From NCBI GenBank assembly GCA_964019695.1, contig OZ026527.1, positions 70,392,593 to 70,456,592 of the forward strand: a stretch of DNA of 64,000 nucleotides, given 5' to 3'. Source of the stretch: Loripinus fragilis (Eukaryota; Mollusca; Bivalvia; Lucinida; Lucinidae). Shown piece by piece: positions 55,736 through 64,000 of this stretch. The notes below the pieces were generated by a model. That model searched no databases and was not told the origin of the DNA. It saw nothing but the letters and a program-made list of their open reading frames with translations. The position numbers and the translations under genes are program-made. Position 1 is the stretch's first letter, and each line of letters starts with the position of its first letter.

Positions 55736-55839
55736 TATGGTCATGAATAGATATGATTTCACTTGACAGTCATATAAAAGAGTTACTCAACAATAAAATA
55801 AATTCCTTTGATAGCGTTTTGACTTTGACATGTCCATAC

Positions 55840-56368
55840 CGAATGGGCCAGGCATAGTTTCATCTAAAATGAATGATAGAGATGTTCCTTGCTGCCTTGA
55901 ATATGATGCATATATTTTGGAGCGTATTCGTTTTGCGAGAGTATATTCTAATATCAGTGACTTCAATAATAGAAGCAAAGTTTTTGGTTGCTTAAAAGTA
56001 AGTGAGCATGTCCAGGAAATGGCAACATCACAAACTGCATACCAATCCACAGACTCGTGAGAAGAGGCACAGAGCACAGACCGCCGCAATGCAATATGAG
56101 CAAACCAACCAGCTAAGTTACTAAATTACGCTATCGAGACCATACTGTAAGTTTTTTCTAATTTCTACCGAAGACACTCGGACTTGATTATCAACCACAA
56201 CGTTGTCTTGGAAACTACTCGGCTACAATGCATCACAGCAAAAGCAGAATCTATGGGGAAGCCTTGGCCCGCAGTAAAATATATTTAGGACCCCAGTTCC
56301 CATGGCTGCTGCCAATACTTAGGAGATGATTCTGTTGTTATGTTGTCATTGTTTGCTAATGCACCCAC

Positions 56369-56458
<90 letters not shown>

Positions 56459-56829
56459 GGGTGTGTTAGGTATTTCCTTTGTCGTGTAATTTTAGTGTCC
56501 TTTCTAGTTTTGCAATGATATTGCTGGATACGATAGAGCTGCTTGTTTTACTTCAATATTGTTCTTACTGCTGTGAGGCTGTCAGATCATATATTACAAT
56601 AACAGAGGAATTAAGAGGGAACGAGCGCAGCGAGTGAACCACCTAATATCTTTATAATTGTAAAATATGATCTATGATGGCCGTATTGACCACTTATTAC
56701 ACATATTGACGCAAACTGATTGGTTGTGAAGCACAGGAAGGGTGGAGTAGACTATAAGTCTCTTCCAAGTTGTGCGTGGGTGGTCTGTGGTATTTAACTG
56801 TGGCATTTCCTGGTCATATTCACTTGTCT
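55840..56829 (+). pseudogene. PLE C-terminal coding remnant with insertions
   Basis: 55840-55990 reads GIVSSKMNDRDVP and YILERIRFARVYSNISDFNN, matching GIVSSKIYDKRD...DVPRSPSYGVYISQLIPFARV of the 47540 copy with a short internal loss. At 55995-56110 an antisense pseudo-LTR piece (AAAAGTAAGTGAGCATGTCC onward) breaks the frame. Coding continues at 56112-56215 as FSNFYRRHSDLIINHNVVLE. The 3' untranslated region follows to CTGGTCATATTCACTTGTC near 56829, itself holding a (TG)n tract and an unassigned ~170-base stretch (56580-56750). The subfamily differs clearly from the 13470 and 47540 copies. Confidence 0.72.
56371..56455. repeat. (TG)n microsatellite
   Basis: About 42 uninterrupted TG units inside the PLE 3' untranslated region. 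Confidence 0.97.
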
Positions 56830-57018
56830 TTTTTTATCACCTTTAGATATATTTTTGAGAAAGTTGTTAAATTGCGGTTAGTTATGCACCCACATAGTCT
56901 ATTTAGTTCCGCAGAGTACTAGTCTCATTTGTGGTAAGACTCGTTTGTGGTAAGACGGTTTGCGTGCTGTTGTATGACACTGCCAAACATTACTAAACGG
57001 ATATCACTGAATTAATAT

Positions 57019-57224
57019 GAGCCATGACAATGGGATTTCGAACAATGTGGCGTTTTGACAAGAGTAGCTTAGAATCTCCAAATGGTGTTCGGTCAGCAGT
57101 TTAACACTACTAGAATATTCAAGCGACTAGCAAAGGCTCTGATCAGACTGTGCATATGCGCAGGCTGGTCTAAGCCTTTGCTGATCGCACATACCACATC
57201 GTTGGAAATCTCAATACGCGGCTC
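57019..57224. mobile_element. GAGCC-terminus MITE, copy 1
   Basis: Left GAGCCATGACAATGGGATTT and reverse-complemented right GAGCCGCGTATTGAGATTTC, then CCAACGATGTGG or its like, are inverted. The centre carries GCAAAGGCTCTGATCAGACT and AGGCTGGTCTAAGCCTTTGC. Further copies: 60383-60588 and 62959-63195. Confidence 0.75.
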
Positions 57225-57359
57225 AATTATTATGGATTTATAAGGAAGAGCAAAACATCATTGGGCATCGTCGGTACTTGCGACAAGGTAAAGCTCAATA
57301 AAACCAACTTAACTAAACAAACAAACCAGATTGTTAATAGTTTACATAATTCAAAAAAG

Positions 57360-57630
57360 CAAGTGTGTATGATCAGGGAATATCACAATCCAACACCACA
57401 GACCTACATACGGCACAATTAGGCAGAGCAATAGACCACTGACCGTCCGAAGACATCAGGAAGACAGTCAAAGTAAAGCAACAAGCTCTCCCTTCCCCAT
57501 CAAGACAATTGCAAAACCAGAAGGACACAAATTACTGAACAACAAACAAGGACCAAACACAGAACCCCCACAAACAATTGGGGCAACAATAAACAATACA
57601 TCATCAACAACAGAACCACCGCCTTATAAA
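57360..57630 (-). repeat. PLE 3' terminal repeat
   Basis: Begins AAGCAAGTGTGTATGATCAGG and contains CCGTCCGAAGACATCAGG, CAACAAGCTCTCCCTTCCCC and CAACAGAACCACCGCCTTAT in pseudo-LTR order. Homology stops at the CCGCCTT block. Confidence 0.7.
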
Positions 57631-58229
57631 GTCGTCATGTATCACTTTCCAGAGTGAATGACAATGCACTGATCTGACTGTGTGGATGCATAGGAAGGTC
57701 TGCGTCTTTATTACTCACAAACAACAAAATCAGTTTGCTACGAGACATGGCTCGTACATGTAAAATGCATCACTTAAACAAGAACGGATATGAGCGTTAA
57801 GTTTGATCTAACAGCTGAGGAATTCAAGTCCAAAGCAGTGCGATTTTGATGATTCGACGTTCACCTACATAACACATAAAATCCATGCTACACCCTACTC
57901 TTATGTATGTTTTATCATTCCTTTTATTATCATGTGTCTTTCCTACGAGAAGATTTTCCAATGATGTTTTTTTTAAATCTACAAAGTTAACAGAATCGTC
58001 CAAATAAAGGTTATTATCCCCGTTTAAAGAGCGATAAACATAGATAATGTAATGCGATAGTCACTCTAGATTGACTAGCATATTGAGTGGTCACTGGTTA
58101 CTAGCATATATTTAGTTTTAAAGGGTTAACATACACAAATAGCAAACGATAACATATATCACTGCTTTATTACCACACTTGTACAAATAATTATGCATGT
58201 ACCGCCCTCCCCCTCTCTCTCTCTTACAC
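57631..58229. other. No gene; possible MITE fragment
   Basis: 57665-57720 (CACTGATCTGACTGTGTGG, AGGAAGGTCTGCGTC) resembles the centre of the GAGCC-terminus MITEs. The remainder is unassigned. Confidence 0.35.
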
Positions 58230-58358
58230 TAGAGTCCGCGCGCAATACGAGTAGATGACGTAGACTAGTAAAATGACAACTTTTTTATAATGTGCATTTA
58301 GTGGAATAAAATTTAATGAAGCATTTCGTTACTCTACTTTTATCCCGCACAAACTTTA
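58230..58358. mobile_element. ~130-bp TA-flanked MITE
   Basis: Left TAGAGTCCGCGCGCAATACG and reverse-complemented right TAAAGTTTGTGCGGGATAAA, both followed by AGTAGA. Same family as 32608-32758 but more diverged between its arms. Confidence 0.6.
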
Positions 58359-58695
58359 ATGAACCGAATAACACACTAGATAGTAACACATACTGTTTTC
58401 ATTTATCAAGCACACTCTTTGAGAGAATAATTATGATATTATTACAATATGCGAACAACAGTGACACAGATCACCCTGTTAAATTTACTTGAAGTCTAGC
58501 CAACACAATTGTTGCTATCCGTCTGGGAAGAATGATAACATTGACTGCTAAGTCACAGCTGTGCAATATCCAATACATTCTCTTAAGCTCTAACCCAGCT
58601 GGTCCAATGATTATATTGTCACGAACTTGACACCGTTTAGAAAATTAATAACATCAATGTCAACAAAACATCAAGTTGGTCTGTATAAAGTATGC

Positions 58696-58731
<36 letters not shown>
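58696..58731. repeat. (ATG)n microsatellite
   Basis: About twelve ATG triplets; the surrounding short frame with poly-Met is an artefact of this repeat. Confidence 0.95.
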
Positions 58732-59099
58732 GTGATAATGATGGCAATGACGATTTATTGCATTGTACAGTGGTATAATGAGCGATGTGGAGATTGTATT
58801 TCATCTTTGTTTACAGCTATACTAAATATGGATATAAAAGCTAACAATGGTTGATATAAGAGTAATGTACTGCATACTGCAATTAACAGGATGCTGAATG
58901 AAGCTAAAGCAGTCAAAACACAGTCTTCACAGTGTACACAATGTCAAATACAATTTATTTGCACCGGTACAGCCTATTCTGTTTTTGGCTATACCATTTT
59001 TAAAATGTGTTGTAGGGAAACTTGTACTTAACACGACTCGCCGGTGTGCACTGTAATTACTGTGTGAGTCAGCCTGTGTGAGTGCATCTGTCCCTCTGT

Positions 59100-59800
59100 C
59101 CATCAGCAGTTAGTAAAATTCTCATAACTCTTCAACCACATGGTATATTTTCATCAATTTTTGCATACGTATGCGTGTCGACATTATCTAACCACTGGTA
59201 TGCGTCACAGCTTTTTTATGGACGAGTATTTGCTGAGCACCAGTCCAGCTAGTTGCGGTCAGTAAGTGAAAATGTTCATAACTCTTTCACTACATGATAT
59301 TTACGCACACTTACTTTTAACATTTGTCAGCCACCAGTATGCAAAAGTGTGAAGAAGCTCCGCTGAGAATCATTTCAGCTGGTCGAGGACTTAAAGTGAA
59401 TATACTGAAAACTCTTGAAGCGTATGGTATATTAATATCAGATTTTGCATACTTATATATTTTCACAAATGTCTAGACACTGGTATGCAGAACGTTTTCT
59501 GACCTTTACATATTAGCATTGTTTTGTATGTATAAGCTGAAGTTTTGCAGAACTTTATCAGTGCCTATGCTGTAAGCACCCTTGCATTTAAAAAAACAAG
59601 TTTCTTTAGACAAATTCAACCATCACATAAACTAAGACCAACACGCCAAATTACTATATTAGAGATTTGAAAAGCTAATTCATCTTTTAAATAGAAACCC
59701 GTGCGCGTCAGTGCGGCCATCAGTATGTGTTCAGTAAGTAAAAATACTCAGAACTCTTGAACAAAATGGTAAATTTTGATCAAATTGTGCATCATGTAGA
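59100..59800. repeat. Degenerate ~130-165-bp tandem repeat
   Basis: Units near 59105, 59265, 59395 and 59735 share GTAAGT.AAAAT.CTCA.AACTCTT, then a GGTA.ATTTT.ATCA word, then TTTTGCATAC and CCACTGGTATGC. They are strongly diverged. This resembles the internal units of HINEs, but no terminal structures were found. Confidence 0.6.
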
Positions 59801-59913
59801 AAATGACCAATTTGCTTTCCAAATATTCCTTCTGGCACCGGATTTTGATTTATCTACATTCACCACTGGTTGTGTACATTATGGGCAGTTGATTATGTAG
59901 ATTTGGCTTAGTT

Positions 59914-60160
59914 TTAACCCTTAATGCGCCAATCGCAACAAAAGTCGTCTGCTTTTCTAGTCTGCTGAAATGTTTAAGAAGCCTCTATTGCAAACACTGT
60001 GGACCCAGATCAGACTGCTCATAGGAGCAGTCTGTTCTGGGTCCACGCTGTTTGCTTCTGTACTTAAATTTGTCAGTAATGTTAGGAAATTATTTGCAGC
60101 AGACGAGTTCAGCAGACGACATTTTCAGATGCATTTTTTTCTTGGCGCTTTACGGGTTAA
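59914..60160. mobile_element. TTAA-flanked MITE with CCC terminus (piggyBac-like)
   Basis: Left TTAACCCTTAATGCGCCAA and reverse-complemented right TTAACCCGTAAAGCGCCAAG. TTAA plus CCC is the classic piggyBac edge. The centre (about 59990-60055) pairs GCAAACACTGTGGACCCAGA with TCTGGGTCCACGCTGTTTGC. It shares the GACCCAGATC centre with 53449-53661 but differs at the tips. Confidence 0.8.
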
Positions 60161-60382
60161 ACATCGCCATTGCTAAATTTGAGATGTATATCCTTCATAG
60201 GTACATAGTTGGTGGCGTGATTCTTTTTATTCAATGATTCCATGCGTCCCCTTGAATGATCCACAGAATATGTAGTAGCATACGATGCATAGCCGTGCTT
60301 GGAGGAAGTGTTTAATTTAGACACAGCAGTCTTAAGGCAAGCATGTACCTGAAATAGAAAGGAACGCATTTTTTTAATATTT

Positions 60383-60588
60383 GAGCCATGACATGTGATT
60401 TCCAACAATGTGGCATTTTGACATGTGTAGACCAAGAAGAGCCTGTGCAGCCTCTTTTAAAGATTAGAAACGCCAAATGATGTTCAGTCAGTAGCTTAAC
60501 AGTCAAAGTATGTTCAAGCGTCAAGCAAAGGCTCTGAGCCTTTGCTGGTCGCACATACCACATTGTTGGAAACCTCATGTCGCGGCTC
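60383..60588. mobile_element. GAGCC-terminus MITE, copy 2
   Basis: Left GAGCCATGACATGTGATTTC, reverse-complemented right GAGCCGCGACATGAGGTTTC, then CAACAATGTGG on both sides. The internal GCAAAGGCTC is present, but the centre between it and GCCTTTGCTGG is deleted compared with copy 1. Confidence 0.8.
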
Positions 60589-60809
60589 ATTTGGTAATGT
60601 TTCGTATGTTTAAGCAAAATAGAGCATTCGATCCTTACCTTAATGATGTTTTGATTTTTTAAAGTGTTAATGTGTTAAAAATCAATTACGACAAGGTATA
60701 ACGCCCCCTTAATACCCTTAATGATTTATTGTCAGAACAAAAATTACTTCGTTCACAGAATATTTGTACAGAACGAAGCTGGAGTCAAGGTCAATATGGT
60801 CAGGTGGGT

Positions 60810-60930
60810 GCTTGGCTCTCTTGTGTGTGATTTTGTCACTTTCCCATATGGTGTCCTGGGTCAGGTCTTGTACTTTGTATTGATTTCTGATCTTGGTCTG
60901 CATCCTTACTTTACACCTTATGGCGCTAAG
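60810..60930 (+). repeat. PLE-related repeat, family Q, diverged
   Basis: TTGGCTCTCTTGTGTGTGAT, GTCACTTTCCCATATGG and CTGGGTCAGGTCTTG match 61780-61850 and the reverse complement of 3029-3140. The terminus near 60925 is TGCATCCTTACTTTAC. Confidence 0.6.
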
Positions 60931-61349
60931 CCAAAAATATTTAAATTGTGTTTCATAAGTTTGTATGTGTATAATTTGTTAAATCAATTTCTTGAAGCAT
61001 GTCTTTAATCAAAAACACTTAACAGAATGCTGTAATTCAAAACAACATTAAATTAAGAAAGTGGTTGTTTTTATGATGGCAAACAGTACAGACCCATGAA
61101 AGATGGCTCTTTTACCAACTGTGGCTAAGCTGATTGTATCGAAGACGCTAATGTCTTGCAGCTTCAATGTAAGAATCATAATTATACGAACAAATACTAG
61201 CGGAAATGTACATATTATGTAACCCGTGCCTTTGACACATGTTTCAATACGCTTCCGTCTTTACTTTTGAATGCACCTCTTAATAATGTTAAACCCTTAG
61301 TATCAACAAATGTTATGCTTAAGAAAATCATTCAATTTGGTCGGTTCAT
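60931..61349. other. No recognised feature
   Basis: Unassigned AT-rich sequence. Confidence 0.3.
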
Positions 61350-61447
61350 AGACTCATGAACAAATCGGGTCCTCTGCAAAGTAAGTGAAGCGAAGAAGTC
61401 TTCACGTTAACTTTGCAAGAAACCCGATGTATTCATGATTCCACAAA
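61350..61447. repeat. Fold-back hairpin repeat
   Basis: ATGAACAAATCGGGTCCTCTGCAAAGT at 61356-61382 pairs with the reverse complement of ACTTTGCAAGAAACCCGAT..ATTCAT (61410-61437). The inner arms GTGAAG and CTTCAC close the loop. Probably a small MITE. Confidence 0.6.
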
Positions 61448-61654
61448 CAGGTCAAAATTGAATTTATTTCTTATAGTTACATTTTATGATAAATATCTAA
61501 TATGTATAACGTATATATAATTTAGGAAACAAAGCAATTTTGTATTTATAGTGTTATCTTATTAACGGTCTTGTTGGAGTGTAAAACAGAAAGGCAGATC
61601 AGCCAATGTAACCGCATACAGCCAATGAAGCGAACAAGAGGCTCGTTTTACACG

Positions 61655-61893
61655 TGAAAATCGGGTGTTCTTCTTTTGTGGATCTTTTATGTTTTTGTTC
61701 TGCCTTGTGCTTGCTATGTCTTTGTGCGCGTCTGTTTATATGTGTTTTGTGGTCACCTGCTGGGAAAGGGCTGACCTCTTGGCTCTCGTTTGTGATATCT
61801 AACTGTGAGTTTGTCACTTTCCCATTGGTATCCTTGGTCAGGTGTGGTACTTGATTGTATCGATTCCTGATCTTTGCACACTTACTTACTTTG
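61655..61893 (+). repeat. PLE-related repeat, family Q, plus-strand copy
   Basis: TTCTTTTGTGGATCTTTTATG through GATCTTTGCACACTTACTTACT is the reverse complement of 3029-3250. It ends exactly at the GATCTTTGCAC.CTTACTTACT terminus, supporting that as the mobile 3' end. The CCGCCTTGGAACGG part is absent, so it is 5'-truncated. Confidence 0.68.
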
Positions 61894-62372
61894 ATGCCAT
61901 TCACAGCAACAGTGTCACCTCTGGCGAATGAATTCGATCTTCGAAGCGTAAGTAGTAATGGACGTAATGACATCCACTACTACTAGCGTATTACACGGGC
62001 AAGTGAGTCTGGCAGCTGCCAATTATATGTATGTCTTTAATAGGGTTATGAACGGTTGAAAAACTCTAAAGAATCATTAACGGATTGATTGAAAATGTAA
62101 ATAGAAGAGCATTCACAGTGTGTATCTTTCAATGTTAAGGGGAATACAAACATGAATATGTTTAATGAATTTTCCATACAGTTGTCTGCCTTCTAAATGG
62201 ACTTCAGAATTTTTTTTAGATTTCATTAATGTTTGACTTAAATTAGTTAGCTTCGCTACAGGGACTAGTGACAACTTGAAAACTACAGTATGATATAGTG
62301 TTAATATGTACAACATTTGAATCATTTGCAATAACTACCGTTTCATATTGGTTGCGGCTTATATATCTAAAT

Positions 62373-62533
62373 TACAGTAAAACCTGTCTTAAGCAGCCAC
62401 TCAAAATAGACAAAAAAATAGATCTTAATGACAAATCATAGCTTAATGAAGGTCGAAAGTATTGCAGTAGTGGGCTTGGAAACCAAGTTTTGGTCTTCTT
62501 TTTGAGTGGCCGCTAAAGTCAGGTTTTACTGTA
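62373..62533. mobile_element. 161-bp TA-flanked MITE (ACAGTAAAACCTG terminus)
   Basis: Left TACAGTAAAACCTGTCTTAA and reverse-complemented right TACAGTAAAACCTGACTTTA, then GC.GCCACTCAAAA on both sides, about 35 paired bases. TA at both edges fits a Tc1/mariner/pogo-type MITE. It is the best-preserved short MITE in the window. Confidence 0.85.
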
Positions 62534-62958
62534 TATACTTACCTCACCATTACAATAACACAAAACCAAAGCAATAATACCACCCTACAAAAAAAGAGAT
62601 TACAGTATGCATATAGTGAGAAATCCTAATAGCAGGCTTGTAGCCAGGCGGATGCCAGGAAGCCTGGGCTTCAACATCATATGGGCATAGACACGAGAAA
62701 CCCTGACTTGTCTTGATTGCAAACAACAAAGGGGCAGACCGGCCTGCGCATCCGCGCTGTCTAATCAGCGTCTTTATCATTCGCTATCTAAAGAGTTAAG
62801 TAACAAGGTCAGATATCTCTTAATTCTCCAAATATTTTTGGTGGACTTCAACATGATAAAACCTCTGGCCACGCTCGTGCTAAGAGTGTCTTAACTGTAA
62901 TGCTCCCACCAAGTGAACCCTCAGAAGACCGTTGATGACAGGCATTTAATTCACAATT
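62534..62958. other. No gene; possible MITE fragment
   Basis: 62735-62785 (CAGACCGGCCTGCGCATCC, TCTAATCAGCGTCTTTATC) resembles the centre of the GAGCC-terminus MITEs. No other feature. Confidence 0.35.
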
Positions 62959-63195
62959 GAGCCGTGACACGTGATTCCCAAAAATGTGGCATTTTGACAA
63001 GTGAAGACTCAGACGAGCCTGTGCAGCCTGCTGTTAAGCTTAGAAACTCCAAAAGATGTTCAGTCATTATTTTAACTCTCATAGAATATTCAAACGACTA
63101 GCAAAGGCTCTGATCAGTCTGCGCGTGTGCGCAGGCTGGTCTGAGACTTTGCTGGTCGCACATACCATAGTGTTGGAAATCTCATGTCATGTCTC
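62959..63195. mobile_element. GAGCC-terminus MITE, copy 3 (longest)
   Basis: Left GAGCCGTGACACGTGATTCC, reverse-complemented right GAGACATGACATGAGATTTC. The internal palindrome includes GCTCTGATCAGTCTGCGCGT and GTGCGCAGGCTGGTCTGAGA. It retains about 30 bases missing from copies 1 and 2. Confidence 0.8.
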
Positions 63196-64000
63196 AAATC
63201 TGAGCAATCATCTTTTCAAACGACGCTTCAGTTGATATTTTCTCATAAACTGTTTCTTTTTTTTTTCAATAAAACATTAAATTAAATGAGAACAGTTTAA
63301 ATTCTCCGCTTCTTTTATCTCAGCAAATAAACTGTCTTTTTATTTGTAATAGATTGCTTTTCGAATCAATGGGAAGATCCAGCAGAAAAATAATATCAAT
63401 CAAACACAAAATTGCAATATGAGAAAATGCTATTCACAAAGCGTATCCATCAACTGTTTTGCTGTAGTATTTGAGCTACGATTTGATTATTTTTGCGCTA
63501 AATTATTTATCTTTAGTAAAATTGTAGAAGCTGATTTAGCGTTGAAGTAGATTTTAAGACAAAATATTTGCGTTATAAAATTGACAATGATTTATCCCGA
63601 ACCTAGTTATATGTACACTGGCCCAAAATGAAAACTTTACATAGTATCCAAAAGTATATATTTTGATGATAAATTAAATTTCGGGGTTTATTTTTTCGGT
63701 CATCGAATCTTCAATGCCTTATCGATGTCTCTGAAAAAAATATTGGATGAAAATCATAAATTGCATAATTTTTATGAATTATTCAGTTCAGAGTGGTCAA
63801 AATGATTTTTTTTTAAAACAATTTAAACAGTCACACAGATTTTGGAAACAAGAAATTACTGACTGCGTGCTTTAAGTGATGTTAAAAAAGATCATCAGTA
63901 ACCAGTGTGACCTCCATTTTTGCGAATGCTTAGCAGAAAACGTAACCTCATTGAATTTACGTAACGTTGTATCAGCACGTTAGGGATACGTATGTAATGC
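63196..64000. other. No recognised feature
   Basis: AT-rich sequence to the window end; no coding frame or repeat structure seen. Confidence 0.35.

Noticed and set aside
58627..58854. 75-codon frame with poly-Met
   Set aside because: Translation of an ATG microsatellite.
61599..61973. 124-codon minus-strand frame
   Set aside because: Mostly the antisense of a family Q repeat copy; the corresponding frame is not kept in other copies.

Overview
The window is animal nuclear DNA, AT-rich, with no operon-like gene packing and no long intact open reading frame. The mix of repeats points to a bivalve mollusc, probably a clam: tandem-repeat elements with (GTCC)n stretches and stem-loop ends, many Penelope-like retroelement fragments, tRNA-derived SINEs and numerous fold-back elements. 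The organism is inferred from repeat style, not from a recognised host gene. I found no convincing host protein-coding gene, rRNA or functional tRNA in 64 kb, so this is best read as intergenic or deep intronic sequence built largely of nested mobile elements.

Layout. 1-1667 is the terminal part of a 165-bp tandem-repeat element. A tRNA-like SINE head lies at 2453. 4866-6674 is a mariner-type element with a 1-kb fold-back element inside it. 6774-8216 is a minus-strand Penelope-like (PLE) tail with three pseudo-LTR copies. 8217-12370 is mostly unrecognised AT-rich DNA. 12375-14605 holds a tandem-repeat element and a deleted PLE copy. 14606-18300 is mostly featureless. 18710-23041 is a nest of Helentron-associated (HINE/DINE-1-like) elements. 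23479-28761 is a recent 2.64-kb tandem duplication. 28706-33725 is more HINE, minisatellite and fold-back material. 36278-37791 is a fold-back element whose ends are made of short GGGCCGAGTTGG-type repeats. 37855-40640 carries a SINE head and two separated parts of a LINE. 44134-44960 is a Gypsy pol remnant interrupted by two SINE copies. 47540-49712 is the best PLE reverse transcriptase copy, a pseudogene. 50100-51605 is a LINE 3' piece between direct repeats. 51852-52232 is a mirror-ordered tetranucleotide array. 52270-57630 is a run of PLE pieces with MITEs inserted in them. 57019-63195 holds short inverted-repeat MITEs and degenerate tandem repeats.

How the parts relate. Coding remnants come from at least three retroelement classes: PLE, non-LTR LINE and Ty3/Gypsy. 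All are broken by stops, frameshifts, deletions or insertions. Most other sequence is non-autonomous: HINE-like elements sharing a 5' stem-loop plus (GTCC)n and a 3' hairpin followed by CTAG or CTTG and then TT, and MITEs recognisable by TA, TTAA or other inverted termini. Insertion into older insertions is the rule and gives a relative chronology at many places. Coordinates of repeat edges are by-eye and usually good to about 5-20 bases; family assignments were not checked against any database.
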